Source: an uncultured Paludibacter sp. (GTDB lineage Bacteria > Bacteroidota > Bacteroidia > Bacteroidales > Paludibacteraceae). Taken from it: a DNA stretch of 64,000 bases. The stretch lies in the NCBI GenBank assembly GCA_937927845.1, contig CALFXE010000273.1, positions 35,145-99,144 of the forward strand. Reading direction: 5' to 3'. The position numbers were made by a program, and so were the translations under genes. Under the pieces are notes generated by a model. It saw nothing but the letters and a program-made list of their open reading frames with translations. It was not told where the DNA came from and ran no database searches. Shown piece after piece: positions 17,300 through 27,310 of this stretch. The number at the start of each line of letters is the position of its first letter. Position 1 is the first letter of the stretch.

Positions 17300-20200
17300 T
17301 TATTTGTTATTTTCTCCATCTTCATTCTCATCATCTTTTATAATCTCTGCTTGAACTACTTTCCTTTCGGTTATCAGGTACATTATAGGAATAATGAACC
17401 CATTCAAAAAGGTAGAAGTCAGCAATCCGCCCATTATAACTTTAGCCATAGGACTTTGTATCTCGTTACCCGGCAAATCTCCGCCAAAAACAAGCGGTAT
17501 CAGGGCTAAAGCTGTTGTTAACGCAGTCATCAGTATAGGGTTTAACCGGTCTAACGAGCCGTGCATTACACTCTCGAATTTTGAATAGCCTTCATCCTGT
17601 AAATCGTTATAACGCGTGATAAGTAACATTCCGTTGCGAGTAGCAATACCTAAGAGCGAGATAAAACCGATAATGGCGGGAATACTGATTACCCCATTAG
17701 TGAAAAATATGACAAATACGCCCCCTATCAATGCTAACGGAAGGTTCAGTAATATAACCGCTGATTGCCTCACACTCTTGAATTGAGCAAAGAGTAAAAG
17801 AAATATGACCATAATAGAGAATATGGATGTAATAAGCAACATACGGGATGCTGCCTGCTCGCTCTCGAATTGTCCTCCATACTCGATATGATAACCTTCG
17901 GGCAATTCAATTCCATCATTGACTTTTTCCTGTATGTCGGTTACAACTCCACGCAAATCTCGTCCTGCCACGTTCGCAGAAATAACCAGTTTACGTGCCA
18001 CATTCTCACGGTTAATCGTATTGGGGCCGGTGGAAGAGGTAATTTCGGCAATATTCTCTAACGGTATTTTTCTACCGTTGACATCCACTATCAACTTCCT
18101 GATTTTATCGGCGGTTGAACGACTTTCATTGTTCACTTTCAATGTGAGGTCGAATGATTTGTTGCCTTCGTAAACTTGTGAGACGACTTCTCCTGCCAAA
18201 AGTACATTAACGATTTCTGCAAATTCAGGTAATGAAATTCCATATTTCGCTAACAATTCCCGTTTGGGTTCTATTTTCAACTGTGGACGTTCAATTTGTT
18301 GTTCCACATTCAGGTCGGCAATTCCTTCGACATCTTCAATAGCTGCTTTGATCTGATTACCCAGGCTGTACATTTTATTCAGATCCGTCCCAAACAGTTT
18401 AATAGCAATATTTGCTCTTGTACCTGACAGCATAGCATCTATTCGATGAGATATAGGTTGCCCTATTTCGATATTTACGCCCGGCAGCAATTTCAGTTTC
18501 TCCCTTACTTCTTCCAGCACTTCATCCTTAGAACGCTTGTCGAGAATGAAAGGTGCTTCTATTTCAGAAACGTTAACGCCTAACGCATGTTCGTCTAATT
18601 CAGCACGTCCTGTCTTACGCCCTACTGTTTGTATTTCCGGCACAGAGAGTAATAGTTCTTCTGCTATTCTACCCATCTTCCCCGATTCTTCCAATGATAT
18701 GCCGGGCATAGTGCTGATGCTGACAGTGAACGAACCTTCGTTAAATGGCGGAAGAAAGCTGCGTCCAAGTGTAAAGAAGAAGATAATAGCCAATAACACA
18801 ACAACGCCGGTTCCTCCAAGTGCCCATTTTCTATGATTGAGAGACCATTTTAATGCACGCTCGTAAATTCCTTTCAGTTTTTTTGCAACGTAGGCTTCTT
18901 TTTCTGGTGTATCACCTCCTTTTCTGGATTTCCCCAGCAAATAGCTGCATAATACAGGTGTTAATGTCAGTGCAACAACCGTGGATGCAAAGAGAGCCAC
19001 GATGAATGCAATTCCAAGTGGAGCCAGCATACGTCCTTCCATACCTGAAAGGAAGAATAATGGAACAAAACTGGCAATGATGATAAAAGTAGAATAGAGA
19101 ATGGGCATACGTACCTCTTTCGATGCATCATATACAACCGATATTACACTTCTTTGCTCTTCTTTCGGCTTTTGCCGGTTTTCCCGCAGTCGTTTAAAAA
19201 TATTCTCCACATCTACAATCGCATCATCGGCTAACGAACCGATGGCAATCGCCATCCCACCCAAACTCATGGTGTTAATAGTTAATCCCATAAACTTCAA
19301 GGCCAAAATAGCCGATACCAGTGAAAGAGGAATAGCCACAAGCGAAATAACAGTCGTCCTTACATTCATTAAGAAGATGAATAAGATAATCACGACAAAA
19401 ATTCCCCCTTCAAGTAGAGCTTTTTGAATGTTGTTGATTGAATTATTTATGAAACGTTCCTGACGGAAAATATCGGTTGATATTTTCACATCGGCAGGGA
19501 GCGATTGTTGAAGTTCCACCAGCGACTGGTCTATCTTGTCTGTCAGTTCAAGCGTACTGGTTGCCGGTTGCTTAGTTATTGTCATAAGAACAGCCGGTTT
19601 TCCTTTTTCAGAAGCAATCCCTAATTTGGGCGCCTTGTCGCCAATTTTGACATCAGCTATATTTTCAAGTAAAATAGGGGCATCGTTCACACTTTTTACA
19701 ACGGATTTGCCCAGTGCGGCTACCTGATTTGTAGAAAGAATACCACGGATGATATACTCGTTGCCGTATTCGTACAGCACACCTCCGGAAGCATTCTGAT
19801 TCATATTTTGTACTACACTGATTACTTCGTCCAATCCTACACCATAGTGTTTCATTTTTTCCGGATTCAGCAATATCTGATACTCTTTGATTTCGCCACC
19901 AATCACGGTAACTTGCGCAACACCTCCTGTTGATAATAGTCGTGGGCGTATTGTCCAGTCGGCGAGTGTACGCAAATCTTGTAATGAGGTTGAGTCAGAA
20001 GTCAAACCAATAATGACCACTTCTCCTAAGATGGACGATTGCGGCCCTAATGTCGGATTTCCGACATTGGATGGAAGAGCGTCCCTGACAACCGCCAGCT
20101 TTTCTGATACGATTTGACGTGCTATGTAAATATCCGTTCCCCAATCAAACTCGACCCATACAACTGAAAAACCTGTTGTTGAAGACGAACGGACACGGCG

Positions 20201-20437
20201 TACATCAGTAGCACCATTCACGGCAGTCTCAATAGGAAAAGTCACCAGCCGCTCTACCTCTTCGGGAGCCATTCCTGTCGCTTCCGTCATTACAACCACA
20301 GTTGGAGCATTCAAATCAGGAAACACATCCACCTCCATATTTGTGGCGGTATATGTTCCCGCCAGCATTAACAATACGGAAGCGACCAGAACAACCATCC
20401 GGTTATTAAGTGAAAATCTTATTATTTTATTCAGCAT
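17300..20437 (-). CDS. czcA: CusA/CzcA-family heavy-metal RND efflux pump
   Basis: The 1045-aa protein has the HME-RND layout: an N-terminal membrane helix (MVVLVASVLLMLAGTYTA), two large periplasmic loops and two sets of membrane helices. Family stretches include DVFPDLNAPTVVVMTEATG, GGMAIAIGSLADDAIVDVEN and LGIATRNGMLLITRYNDL. It is a proton-driven pump that moves metal ions from periplasm or inner membrane to the outside through the CzcB adaptor and CzcC duct. Zn/Co/Cd (Czc) and Cu/Ag (Cus) members are hard to separate by eye; the His-rich partners and neighbouring P-type ATPase favour Zn/Cd/Co. Confidence 0.93.
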   Translation of the reverse strand: MLNKIIRFSLNNRMVVLVASVLLMLAGTYTATNMEVDVFPDLNAPTVVVMTEATGMAPEEVERLVTFPIETAVNGATDVRRVRSSSTTGFSVVWVEFDWGTDIYIARQIVSEKLAVVRDALPSNVGNPTLGPQSSILGEVVIIGLTSDSTSLQDLRTLADWTIRPRLLSTGGVAQVTVIGGEIKEYQILLNPEKMKHYGVGLDEVISVVQNMNQNASGGVLYEYGNEYIIRGILSTNQVAALGKSVVKSVNDAPILLENIADVKIGDKAPKLGIASEKGKPAVLMTITKQPATSTLELTDKIDQSLVELQQSLPADVKISTDIFRQERFINNSINNIQKALLEGGIFVVIILFIFLMNVRTTVISLVAIPLSLVSAILALKFMGLTINTMSLGGMAIAIGSLADDAIVDVENIFKRLRENRQKPKEEQRSVISVVYDASKEVRMPILYSTFIIIASFVPLFFLSGMEGRMLAPLGIAFIVALFASTVVALTLTPVLCSYLLGKSRKGGDTPEKEAYVAKKLKGIYERALKWSLNHRKWALGGTGVVVLLAIIFFFTLGRSFLPPFNEGSFTVSISTMPGISLEESGKMGRIAEELLLSVPEIQTVGRKTGRAELDEHALGVNVSEIEAPFILDKRSKDEVLEEVREKLKLLPGVNIEIGQPISHRIDAMLSGTRANIAIKLFGTDLNKMYSLGNQIKAAIEDVEGIADLNVEQQIERPQLKIEPKRELLAKYGISLPEFAEIVNVLLAGEVVSQVYEGNKSFDLTLKVNNESRSTADKIRKLIVDVNGRKIPLENIAEITSSTGPNTINRENVARKLVISANVAGRDLRGVVTDIQEKVNDGIELPEGYHIEYGGQFESEQAASRMLLITSIFSIMVIFLLLFAQFKSVRQSAVILLNLPLALIGGVFVIFFTNGVISIPAIIGFISLLGIATRNGMLLITRYNDLQDEGYSKFESVMHGSLDRLNPILMTALTTALALIPLVFGGDLPGNEIQSPMAKVIMGGLLTSTFLNGFIIPIMYLITERKVVQAEIIKDDENEDGENNK

Positions 20438-20455
20438 AACATAAGATTTTAAAGG

Positions 20456-21751
20456 TTAGTGTGTGTGTCCATCCGGCATAATGGACGAAATAGCTGCCAA
20501 TTTCACCTGATATACACCTTTGGTAACAACTTTATCTCCCGAAGACAAACCTGCAAGGATTTCAACCCGTTCTCCGTTATTCTGGCCGATTATTACTTCC
20601 TGTTTCTTATAGCCTTCTTCGTCTAATTGTAAATAAACAAAGTATAATCCTTGCTCCTCAGTCAATGCTGATACGGGAACAGAAATTATATTCTCCTGTG
20701 GAGATGACAGCAAATAAACTTCTGCAAACGAGCCAGGGATAATATCTCCTACGTTATCGAACTCGAAAGTAACAGGAATATAAAACGATTGCCTGTCCGC
20801 CGCTCTGCCGAATGACAACAGGCGGCCGTTCATATCCGACAGTTTGTAAACCGTCTTGTCGTAGGCCATTCTAAAATTGGCGCTGCTTATGTTCCTGAGG
20901 CTATTGAAATAGTTCTCGGAGACTTCCGCTTTCAATTGCACCCGTTTATTCTGCGAAACAGTAGCGATAGGCTGTCCGACAGATACATATTCTCCCTGGC
21001 TGACCAGCCTGTTTTTAAGATAGCCACTGATAGGCGACGTAACTCTTACTCCACCTGCGGTCGTATTGGCTGCTTGTGCTTCATACACGGTTTTTGCCGT
21101 TTCATAACGAAGTTTTACCTGTTCATATTCTTTTGTCGAAATAATATTATCCTTAATAAGCCCTTCGGCGCGTTTAAATTCTGCCTGCGCAGTCTCAAAG
21201 GCGATCTTTGCCTTTGCTGTGGGATCGCCATCCAGAAGATTCCTTGCAGAGATTGTGACGATAGCCTGGCCGGAACTGATAGCTGTACCGTCGGATATTG
21301 ACGAATTTATAAATGAAACAATTCCGTTTGAAGTGGCGACAATAGTGGCTTCATCTCCTTGGGTAGCCTGTACTTGTCCACTTGTTTTTATTACGTGTAA
21401 AAATGTTCCGGGCGATACGGTTTCAGTAGTTAATCCTACCGATTTTGCCTGTTCTTTGGTAAACAGTATCTCATCTGTATGTTCAGCCGTTTCTGTACCA
21501 TGATTATGTCCGTCGTCTTTTGAATGGTCATGTCCATCTCCCTCCGAATGGTTGTGTCCGTCGTCTTCCGAATGATTATGCCCGTCACCGGGTGAATGAA
21601 CGTGCCCATCGTCTTCCGAATGGTCATGTCCATCGCCCTCCACGTGTTCGTGAGTATCTTTTGGATTTGATTTCTGATTTTTATTGTTTGAATTGCAGGC
21701 GAATAAGAGCGTAGCCGCTACTAAAAATAAACCTAATATATAATACTTCAT
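20456..21751 (-). CDS. czcB: RND periplasmic adaptor (CzcB) with His-repeat domain
   Basis: This 431-aa membrane-fusion protein begins with a lipoprotein signal (LFLVAATLLFACNS; lipobox Cys19). Residues about 35-90 carry seven imperfect copies of a His/Asp/Gly unit of the type GDGHDHSEDD, a likely metal sponge. The rest is the usual adaptor: barrel-sandwich half-motifs (GIVSFINSSISDGTAISSGQ and ITSP-like SGYLKNRLVSQGEYVSVGQ), a helical hairpin (KAKIAFETAQAEFKRAEG) and a beta-barrel. It links the CzcA pump to CzcC. The gene heads the efflux operon; two dyad sequences lie upstream. Confidence 0.92.
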   Translation of the reverse strand: MKYYILGLFLVAATLLFACNSNNKNQKSNPKDTHEHVEGDGHDHSEDDGHVHSPGDGHNHSEDDGHNHSEGDGHDHSKDDGHNHGTETAEHTDEILFTKEQAKSVGLTTETVSPGTFLHVIKTSGQVQATQGDEATIVATSNGIVSFINSSISDGTAISSGQAIVTISARNLLDGDPTAKAKIAFETAQAEFKRAEGLIKDNIISTKEYEQVKLRYETAKTVYEAQAANTTAGGVRVTSPISGYLKNRLVSQGEYVSVGQPIATVSQNKRVQLKAEVSENYFNSLRNISSANFRMAYDKTVYKLSDMNGRLLSFGRAADRQSFYIPVTFEFDNVGDIIPGSFAEVYLLSSPQENIISVPVSALTEEQGLYFVYLQLDEEGYKKQEVIIGQNNGERVEILAGLSSGDKVVTKGVYQVKLAAISSIMPDGHTH

Positions 21752-21784
21752 TTTTGTTTTTATTGAAATGGATAAATACGATCT

Positions 21785-21828
21785 ATTATATTCGTAATAT
21801 AATAAACCTCTAATCTATTGTAAATAGA
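21785..21828 (-). promoter_or_regulatory. Two dyad sequences upstream of czcB
   Basis: ATTATATT-CGT-AATATAAT (21785-21803) and TCTATT-GTA-AATAGA (21814-21828) are perfect inverted repeats 34-77 bp upstream of the czcB start. They could be operators for a metal-responsive repressor, but no regulator gene lies in the cassette. Confidence 0.4.
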
Positions 21829-21946
21829 GAATATTTTGTAAAAGGAAAAGTGCGGATTTTACAAATCCATTGATAGTGGTATGAGTGATATGGTTGAATA
21901 ATCTGTATTCAACGTATAAATCACTTACCTAAAAAGAGTAGTAAGG

Positions 21947-22384
21947 TTAAGAGAGAAAATAAGGCGGAGCACGCAAACCATGAAATTGGTTAGCTTCTGC
22001 GGATTTATAGAAATTTATGTATTCTCCATATTCTCCATATTCTGTTTTGGAAAAGGAGTCTTCTATTTCGTGATGCAGAAAATCTGCGATAAGAAAATGA
22101 ATAGGAAATAAAAAGGTGTGACCGTAATCTTCGAAATACGAAACATTTGATTTTATTGTATCGCTAAATGGTCGTACGATATATTCAAAGTCTGCTGTAC
22201 AAGATTCGGTATTTCCATCAGGAATATGATGATATGTGTGTTCATCATTAATAGTATTATCTTCCTCACAAAACTCTATCACAAAACATGGAGATATCTC
22301 GTGGTGATGGTGAGGTATGATTGTATAAACCAACAAAAGAAGTGTTGATATAACAATGAATGATATGGAAATTACTCGTTTCAC
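21947..22384 (-). CDS. Small His-rich exported protein of metal-efflux loci (DUF6769-like)
   Basis: The 145-aa frame starts at GTG 22384 with a hydrophobic N-terminal helix (VISISFIVISTLLLLVYTII), then HHHHEI, a Cys/Glu cluster and further His residues. Proteins of this kind are commonly found upstream of CzcB/CusB genes in Bacteroidetes (from memory). It precedes czcB by about 195 bp in the same direction. Export and periplasmic metal binding are inferred from the helix and His/Cys content. A perfect TATCTTTG box lies just upstream. Confidence 0.7.
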   Translation of the reverse strand: MKRVISISFIVISTLLLLVYTIIPHHHHEISPCFVIEFCEEDNTINDEHTYHHIPDGNTESCTADFEYIVRPFSDTIKSNVSYFEDYGHTFLFPIHFLIADFLHHEIEDSFSKTEYGEYGEYINFYKSAEANQFHGLRAPPYFLS

Positions 22385-22400
22385 TATAATTTTTGTGCTG

Positions 22401-22408
22401 CAAAGATA
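22401..22408 (-). promoter_or_regulatory. -7 promoter box (TATCTTTG) of the metal-efflux operon
   Basis: On the minus strand TATCTTTG is followed by CAGCAC, ending 16 nt before the GTG start at 22384. This gives a very short leader. It probably drives the small His-rich gene and possibly the czc genes behind it. Confidence 0.6.
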
Positions 22409-22570
22409 TAATAAATATTTTGCAACTTAGTAGCAATTTTATTACATTTAGCACAATATCCCTTAATTACATGGTTTATACTTAAATTTTTTATGCTTTT
22501 CGATAAATGAAATTGAGAAAAAATCATCCCGGTTTGCTTATTAATATTAAGCCAGATAGTTTTCCATAAA

Positions 22571-22601
22571 AATGAGGCAGTCCTTTTCAGACTACCTCAT
22601 T
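22571..22601 (-). terminator. Terminator after the mob operon
   Basis: AATGAGGTAGTC pairs with GACTGCCTCATT (one mismatch) around a 7-nt loop and is followed on the minus strand by TTTTA. It lies about 170 bp past the mobC stop. The remainder of 22409-22771 holds no gene. Confidence 0.65.
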
Positions 22602-22771
22602 ATAATTATTTTCTCTATAGTCTATAGATTCACTAAAAATTCTCTTTAAAGAATGTTTCCAACATATCAAAAAGGGACACTACTCTACAATGGCTTTCAA
22701 AATACCTACTTAAATATAGGTCATTAAATTAAGAGCTGTTTTTAAAACAACCTCTTTTCATATTCACCTAA

Positions 22772-24775
22772 CTATTGTCGTTGCTGTATCAAATGCTGTA
22801 AATTAGGATCATTCTTTATTCGTTCCAGTTCGCTTTCTACAATCTGTACAACATCCACTTTAATCTGCCTGTAATTGGCTTCAATTACTTGTTTCATATT
22901 GTCGTTTCCGTATTCATCGGTAAAGGATCGTATCTGCGGTATTTTTTTGTAGGCTTTCATTTCGGAAATTACCTTATCATTGTCCACCACGATTTCAGCG
23001 TGAAATATTTTCTGCTCGATACGCTCATCGAAATTATCCGTTACAGCTCCGACAAAGTGCCCCTGAGAAAGTGTGGATATTTTGGATGCAGGTATCAGGC
23101 TATCCATTTGGGTGGATATGGATGTGGATTTATCATTGCGGTTAATACTTATACTTTGCCGTTTTTGCAATACCTTACCAAAACGCTCACTTAAATTTTT
23201 CGCCGTTTCACCCACTACTTGCCCGCTGAAAATATTTCCAACAATATTCTGTACAACTCGTGCTTCTTTATCCCCATAATCTCTACTTAATTGACTAAAA
23301 TCCTGGAAACCCAGGCATACGGAAATCAAATTGGATCTCGCAGTTGCGATCAGATTGGAAAGTCCCATCCAGAATATGGATGAAAGTTCATCGACAATAA
23401 CAGAGCATTTTAACTGATATTTTTTATTGATAAGTTTTACAATCCGGGAGTTGTACAAACCCAAAGCGGCGGAATAAATATTTTGCCTGTCGGGATTGTT
23501 GCCTACACACAAAACTTTGGGTTCTTCAGGGTTGTTGATGTCTAACGAAAAATCATCACCCGACATTGTCCAGTACAATTGGGGTGAAATCACCCTCGAT
23601 AGAGGAATTTTTGCCGATGCGATCTGCCCCTGCAACTGTTCTGCGGCTCCCCCTTGCCATGCATCCATAAAAGCTGACAGGTAGTTTTCCAATTCAGGAT
23701 ATGAGGTAAGGATGGTAAATAGGTCTTCATACTTTTTATTCAGTAGTTCTATCGTGTGCGGAAAGGTACAATACATCCCATTTTTATAGATTTTCAGATA
23801 CCAGATGATTGCGGTGAGCAGCACGATTGGACTTTCCACAAAAAAATCCCCCTGCTTGCTTATCCACGTCCTGTTCAAGTTCAGCATGATGGTATAAGCG
23901 GCTTCGTAAGCATCGGATATATCCGTCATAAAGGCGGGATTGATCGGGTTACACCGGTGGCTTCTATGTGGATCATCAAAGTTGATGACGTAAAATTTGG
24001 GTTTTACCTTATATTTATTAGCATGTTTGAGCAGATGATTATAGGCAATGGTTGAAAGGTCATCGAACTTGAAATCATATATATACATCGCAAAGCCTTT
24101 TTCGATGTGTTGCTTGATGTAATTATTAATGACTGCCCACGATTTCCCTGCTCCCGGCAGTCCGCAACAGGCTGTTGCACGATAGGGATTTACTACGTTA
24201 ATATAGCCATCATTCCATTTGCCTTTATAATAAAATTTGGTGGGCAGGTTGACGGAGTGTTCATTTTCTATTAGACGGGTTTCCTGTTGGAAGCTCTCGT
24301 TCTCGTTATTGAAAGCATCCTCCATCAGGTTATTCCGGAGCAGTCGGCTCATCCATACTCCTGCCATGAGCAGGACTATATATCCCATACTTGTTGTAAG
24401 TATATAAAGCGATGTGGCAATCCCTGCCGGTAACTTTAACAATGATGTGTTCAGAAAGAACAGCACAAAGCCGATGGTTAAGGCTATGTAAATCTTTCCC
24501 CATGTTATCTTTTCATCCTTTACGCCTTTAGTACCCAAACAACTTAATGCCAATAAGAGCAGTGCGAAAATTTTAGTGTAAAGCGTATGTTCAAAAAGTC
24601 CTGCCGTGCGGTTGAAATTGGCAAGTATCTTGCCGATAATCTCCGGTGTCCATCCACGTTCGGCAAAAAAACCGTAACAGAACCAGTAAAAGTGCATCAG
24701 TACCAGAAGAATACTTACAGCACGCATAAAAGCCATGATTTTGGCTAATCCTCTCAAATCGTCTTCTCCTTGCAT
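22772..24775 (-). CDS. mobC: Type IV coupling protein MobC (VirD4/TraG family)
   Basis: The 667-aa ATPase links the relaxosome to the mating channel. It has an N-terminal membrane domain with the YWFCY signature (around 24-28) and about four hydrophobic helices up to residue 150. The cytosolic motor has Walker A GLPGAGKS (about 204-211) and Walker B-like SVIVDELSSIF. The family also shows AAEQLQGQIASAKIPLSRV. It is the last gene of mobABC, about 150 bp after mobB, and is followed by a hairpin terminator. Confidence 0.92.
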   Translation of the reverse strand: MQGEDDLRGLAKIMAFMRAVSILLVLMHFYWFCYGFFAERGWTPEIIGKILANFNRTAGLFEHTLYTKIFALLLLALSCLGTKGVKDEKITWGKIYIALTIGFVLFFLNTSLLKLPAGIATSLYILTTSMGYIVLLMAGVWMSRLLRNNLMEDAFNNENESFQQETRLIENEHSVNLPTKFYYKGKWNDGYINVVNPYRATACCGLPGAGKSWAVINNYIKQHIEKGFAMYIYDFKFDDLSTIAYNHLLKHANKYKVKPKFYVINFDDPHRSHRCNPINPAFMTDISDAYEAAYTIMLNLNRTWISKQGDFFVESPIVLLTAIIWYLKIYKNGMYCTFPHTIELLNKKYEDLFTILTSYPELENYLSAFMDAWQGGAAEQLQGQIASAKIPLSRVISPQLYWTMSGDDFSLDINNPEEPKVLCVGNNPDRQNIYSAALGLYNSRIVKLINKKYQLKCSVIVDELSSIFWMGLSNLIATARSNLISVCLGFQDFSQLSRDYGDKEARVVQNIVGNIFSGQVVGETAKNLSERFGKVLQKRQSISINRNDKSTSISTQMDSLIPASKISTLSQGHFVGAVTDNFDERIEQKIFHAEIVVDNDKVISEMKAYKKIPQIRSFTDEYGNDNMKQVIEANYRQIKVDVVQIVESELERIKNDPNLQHLIQQRQ

Positions 24776-24926
24776 AACAAAAAATTTTAGTGATGCAGGA
24801 AATTTAGAGGCTATTTAAAACCATTTATCCAAAGGGGCGGTGAATGGCTTTTGGTGGCTTTGTTTGACATTGGCTTAAAACCACAAAGACCAAGATGCTA
24901 ATCCTGGTCGTTGATAGTTAACAAAA

Positions 24927-26234
24927 TTATTGTTGTCTTCCCCGCTTTCTGTATTTCTTCTTTTTCTTCATGCGGTTGGCAAATGCCAGTTCCTCGTAGT
25001 CTTCGCCCTGTACTTCCGGCAATAAGCCGCCAATACCCTCTATCAATCCGAAATCATCGGCAGGCTGTTCTCTATTTAGGAAATCAAAAAGTGCATGGGT
25101 TTCCTCTTTTCCTGCCGTGGTGCTGTTGCCTGCGGTGGGTGGCGTGTTTTGTGCATTTGTCTTTTCAGCTACTTGATGTTGTTCAACTGCCTGTCTATTC
25201 CACAAATCATTAAAGATATTTGCCGACAGGTTTTTGCCCAAAGCTGATCCGTTCCAGACGGTACGGCTTTCGTGGTCTATAAAAGTCATGCCATAGATAC
25301 GCCCCTCATTATTGCGCCGTACCACGGTATTGATGCCCTGTTCCAATAGTTGCTTTTTAAAATCGGCTTCATTGGTGGTGGTATGCATCGCCACGTCAAT
25401 GGTGTTTTTGAGGACAGTTCTTGCGGGATCGGTTTTCATTTTTTCCTTAACCTGCACAAAATGGTTTTGCAGTCCGTCCAGTCCTGCCTGTTTGCCGAAA
25501 AGGGATGCCTTGAACGGATTGCCCGCTTTTTTACCCTGTTCGTTCAAGGCAAAATATACAAGACCGTTTTTAGGTTGTCCGTGTAATTCTCCCTTGACTT
25601 CTTCTGCCGTGATATTGAAAAGTGACAGTAAGGCGTTGTATGCCCCGAGGCTTGCGTACCCGTAATATTTCGGCAGGTGTCGCACTACCGATGCGACTTG
25701 GCTCTTAACGTCTCCGGTTTTGTAGTCCACGGGACGGAATACCTGTTTGTTTCCTGTTTGCTGTTTTTCTATTGCGGGTATCAGATTATATTCTTGTTCC
25801 AATGCCCGGCAAACCTCCATTGATCGCAATTTCTCATACTTGTCGGGTATCTTTTTCCCGTAGCGGTCAACGCAGGTGGATACAATATGTATATGTGTAC
25901 GGCCGATGTCGGTATGTTTAAAAACGATATAGGGTTGTTCGCCGTAACCCATGTGTTCCATGTACTCCCGTGCCATTTTTATAAACTGCGCATCGCTGAC
26001 CCTGTCCGCAGGATCAGGGTTGAGCGATATATGGAGGACAGGCTTTTCCGTTCTCTTGTTTGCCATGAAGTAAGGCTCGAAAGAGCGGTATAATTGTGCC
26101 ACCGTATAACGTCCGTCCGGTGTTTCCATGATCCTTTGGGTGTCTAAAACCTGTCCGTTTTCCTTGTCAACTTTATGTTGATTGTAGGAAAGTGCTCCCA
26201 TCATGTTTGCCCCACGACCTATTTTCGCTATCAT
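24927..26234 (-). CDS. mobB: Relaxase MobB (MobP-type mobilization nuclease)
   Basis: The 435-aa protein nicks oriT and pilots the transferred strand. Its N-terminal 200 residues form the relaxase domain: Tyr17 in GALSYNQHKV is a candidate nucleophile, and the metal-binding histidines lie in KHTDIGRTHIHIVST (His107, His114, His116). The C-terminus is Gln/Thr-rich and ends in a Lys/Arg tail. The ATG overlaps the mobA stop by 4 bp. It corresponds to MobB of CTnDOT-type elements. Confidence 0.92.
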   Translation of the reverse strand: MIAKIGRGANMMGALSYNQHKVDKENGQVLDTQRIMETPDGRYTVAQLYRSFEPYFMANKRTEKPVLHISLNPDPADRVSDAQFIKMAREYMEHMGYGEQPYIVFKHTDIGRTHIHIVSTCVDRYGKKIPDKYEKLRSMEVCRALEQEYNLIPAIEKQQTGNKQVFRPVDYKTGDVKSQVASVVRHLPKYYGYASLGAYNALLSLFNITAEEVKGELHGQPKNGLVYFALNEQGKKAGNPFKASLFGKQAGLDGLQNHFVQVKEKMKTDPARTVLKNTIDVAMHTTTNEADFKKQLLEQGINTVVRRNNEGRIYGMTFIDHESRTVWNGSALGKNLSANIFNDLWNRQAVEQHQVAEKTNAQNTPPTAGNSTTAGKEETHALFDFLNREQPADDFGLIEGIGGLLPEVQGEDYEELAFANRMKKKKKYRKRGRQQ

Positions 26235-26692
26235 ATTTCATCGCTTTTATTCAGGTGTCTGGCTTCAAACTCCTTTGTGAGTTCCATAATTTCACGGCAT
26301 AAATTTGCCAGTTCAGCCGTTTGTTTTTCCAATTTAAATAGGTAAGCTGATGCTTTCTTTTCTGAAAAATTGCGGTACAATATCTTTACAACCTGGTTAT
26401 AATTGACCCCGATTGCCCTGAACTGGCCGAAGAAAGTAGTTAACCGTGTGTAATAATCCATGACAGCCATATCCACTTTTACGCTTTTAATCGGTTTTTC
26501 AAAGAGCACGGAAGTAACAAACCGTGCTTTGTTATCCGCTCCCGATGCTTCAAAAAGCGAAAGGAATTTGGCATTTTCCTCGTCCGTAAGACGGAATACG
26601 TAACGGTGGATGCTTGGGTTTGCTTTAGGCTTGCGTCCACCTTTGTTCTTTCTCTCTTTCCTATCCATCACAAGATCCATTTTAATGTTCAA
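26231..26692 (-). CDS. mobA: Relaxosome accessory protein MobA
   Basis: The 153-aa protein starts with a basic segment (KERKNKGGRKPKANPSIHRY) typical of ribbon-helix-helix mobilization proteins, then helices including FFGQFRAIGVNYNQVVKIL, the MobC-family relaxosome signature (GxNxNQ). It is expected to bind oriT and help MobB. It is the first gene of the mob operon, and the palindromic spacer upstream is the probable oriT. Confidence 0.85.
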   Translation of the reverse strand: MNIKMDLVMDRKERKNKGGRKPKANPSIHRYVFRLTDEENAKFLSLFEASGADNKARFVTSVLFEKPIKSVKVDMAVMDYYTRLTTFFGQFRAIGVNYNQVVKILYRNFSEKKASAYLFKLEKQTAELANLCREIMELTKEFEARHLNKSDEI

Positions 26693-26730
26693 CGAAACCC
26701 CGACTTCGGAGGGTGTTTCCCAGCCCCCTG

Positions 26731-26806
26731 CAAGGGCAAGTGGTTTTTAGGCACGAAACTCGTTTCGAGTGCCTAAAAACACAACTTGCTCTGTTCCGGT
26801 GAACAG
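26731..26806. other. Probable oriT: nested palindromes upstream of mobA
   Basis: Perfect arms GTTTTTAGGCAC (26743-26754) and GTGCCTAAAAAC (26769-26780) enclose a second stem GAAAC/GTTTC. A further hairpin CTGTTC-CGGT-GAACAG lies at 26791-26806. The position between the divergent mob and tra operons and next to mobA is where oriT is expected. The nic site is not identified. Confidence 0.55.
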
Positions 26807-27039
26807 AAAATCCGCCCTGCGGGTCGGATTGGGTTTTCCCATTCACCCCATGTTTTTAAACTATTACAAAGTAAGGATAGCTTTTCCAAAGCATTGCCAT
26901 GTTCCGCTCAACCAAACATTTCCAAGAAATGCCCTTGACTGCCACATTAAATAAATGGAGTGGAATATCCCGCTTCTTTGTGGTGGCAGTCATGCAAGCC
27001 TGTTTGCTGGCATTCAATCCCGACGGCATTTCAGAAAGA

Positions 27040-27310
27040 GAGAATGCCGGATTGCAGGAAAGCCAGCACACCTGACGGCGTTCCATAGGGCAGGCAGGAA
27101 TACCTGACGGCAGGACGGCATGGGAACTGTCCCGTTACCATCCAATCGTGCAGGACAACAGGCAGGCAAGCCATCGGGATTGCTTGCGTGAAAGCCGGAA
27201 TGCCGGAACGACAGATAGCACGGATGATAGCCGGAATTATATCAGGATTGCCGGACAGCATGCAGGGATGGCGGCAATCCTCCACGTAAGACAGACGGCA
27301 GGCAGTACAT
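27040..27310. repeat. Spacer dense in GGCAGG and GCCGGA short repeats
   Basis: The gene-free spacer before traA contains scattered copies of GGCAGG (27089, 27112, 27160s, 27297 region), GCCGGAAT/GCCGGATT (27046, 27190s, 27220s, 27250s) and CCTGACGGC (27071, 27103). Spacing is irregular. No reading frame with a plausible start or family match is seen in 26807-27334. Confidence 0.5.

Noticed and set aside
26856..27086. 76-aa minus-strand frame in the oriT-traA spacer
   Set aside because: It overlaps repeat tracts and has no start context or known relatives that I recognise.
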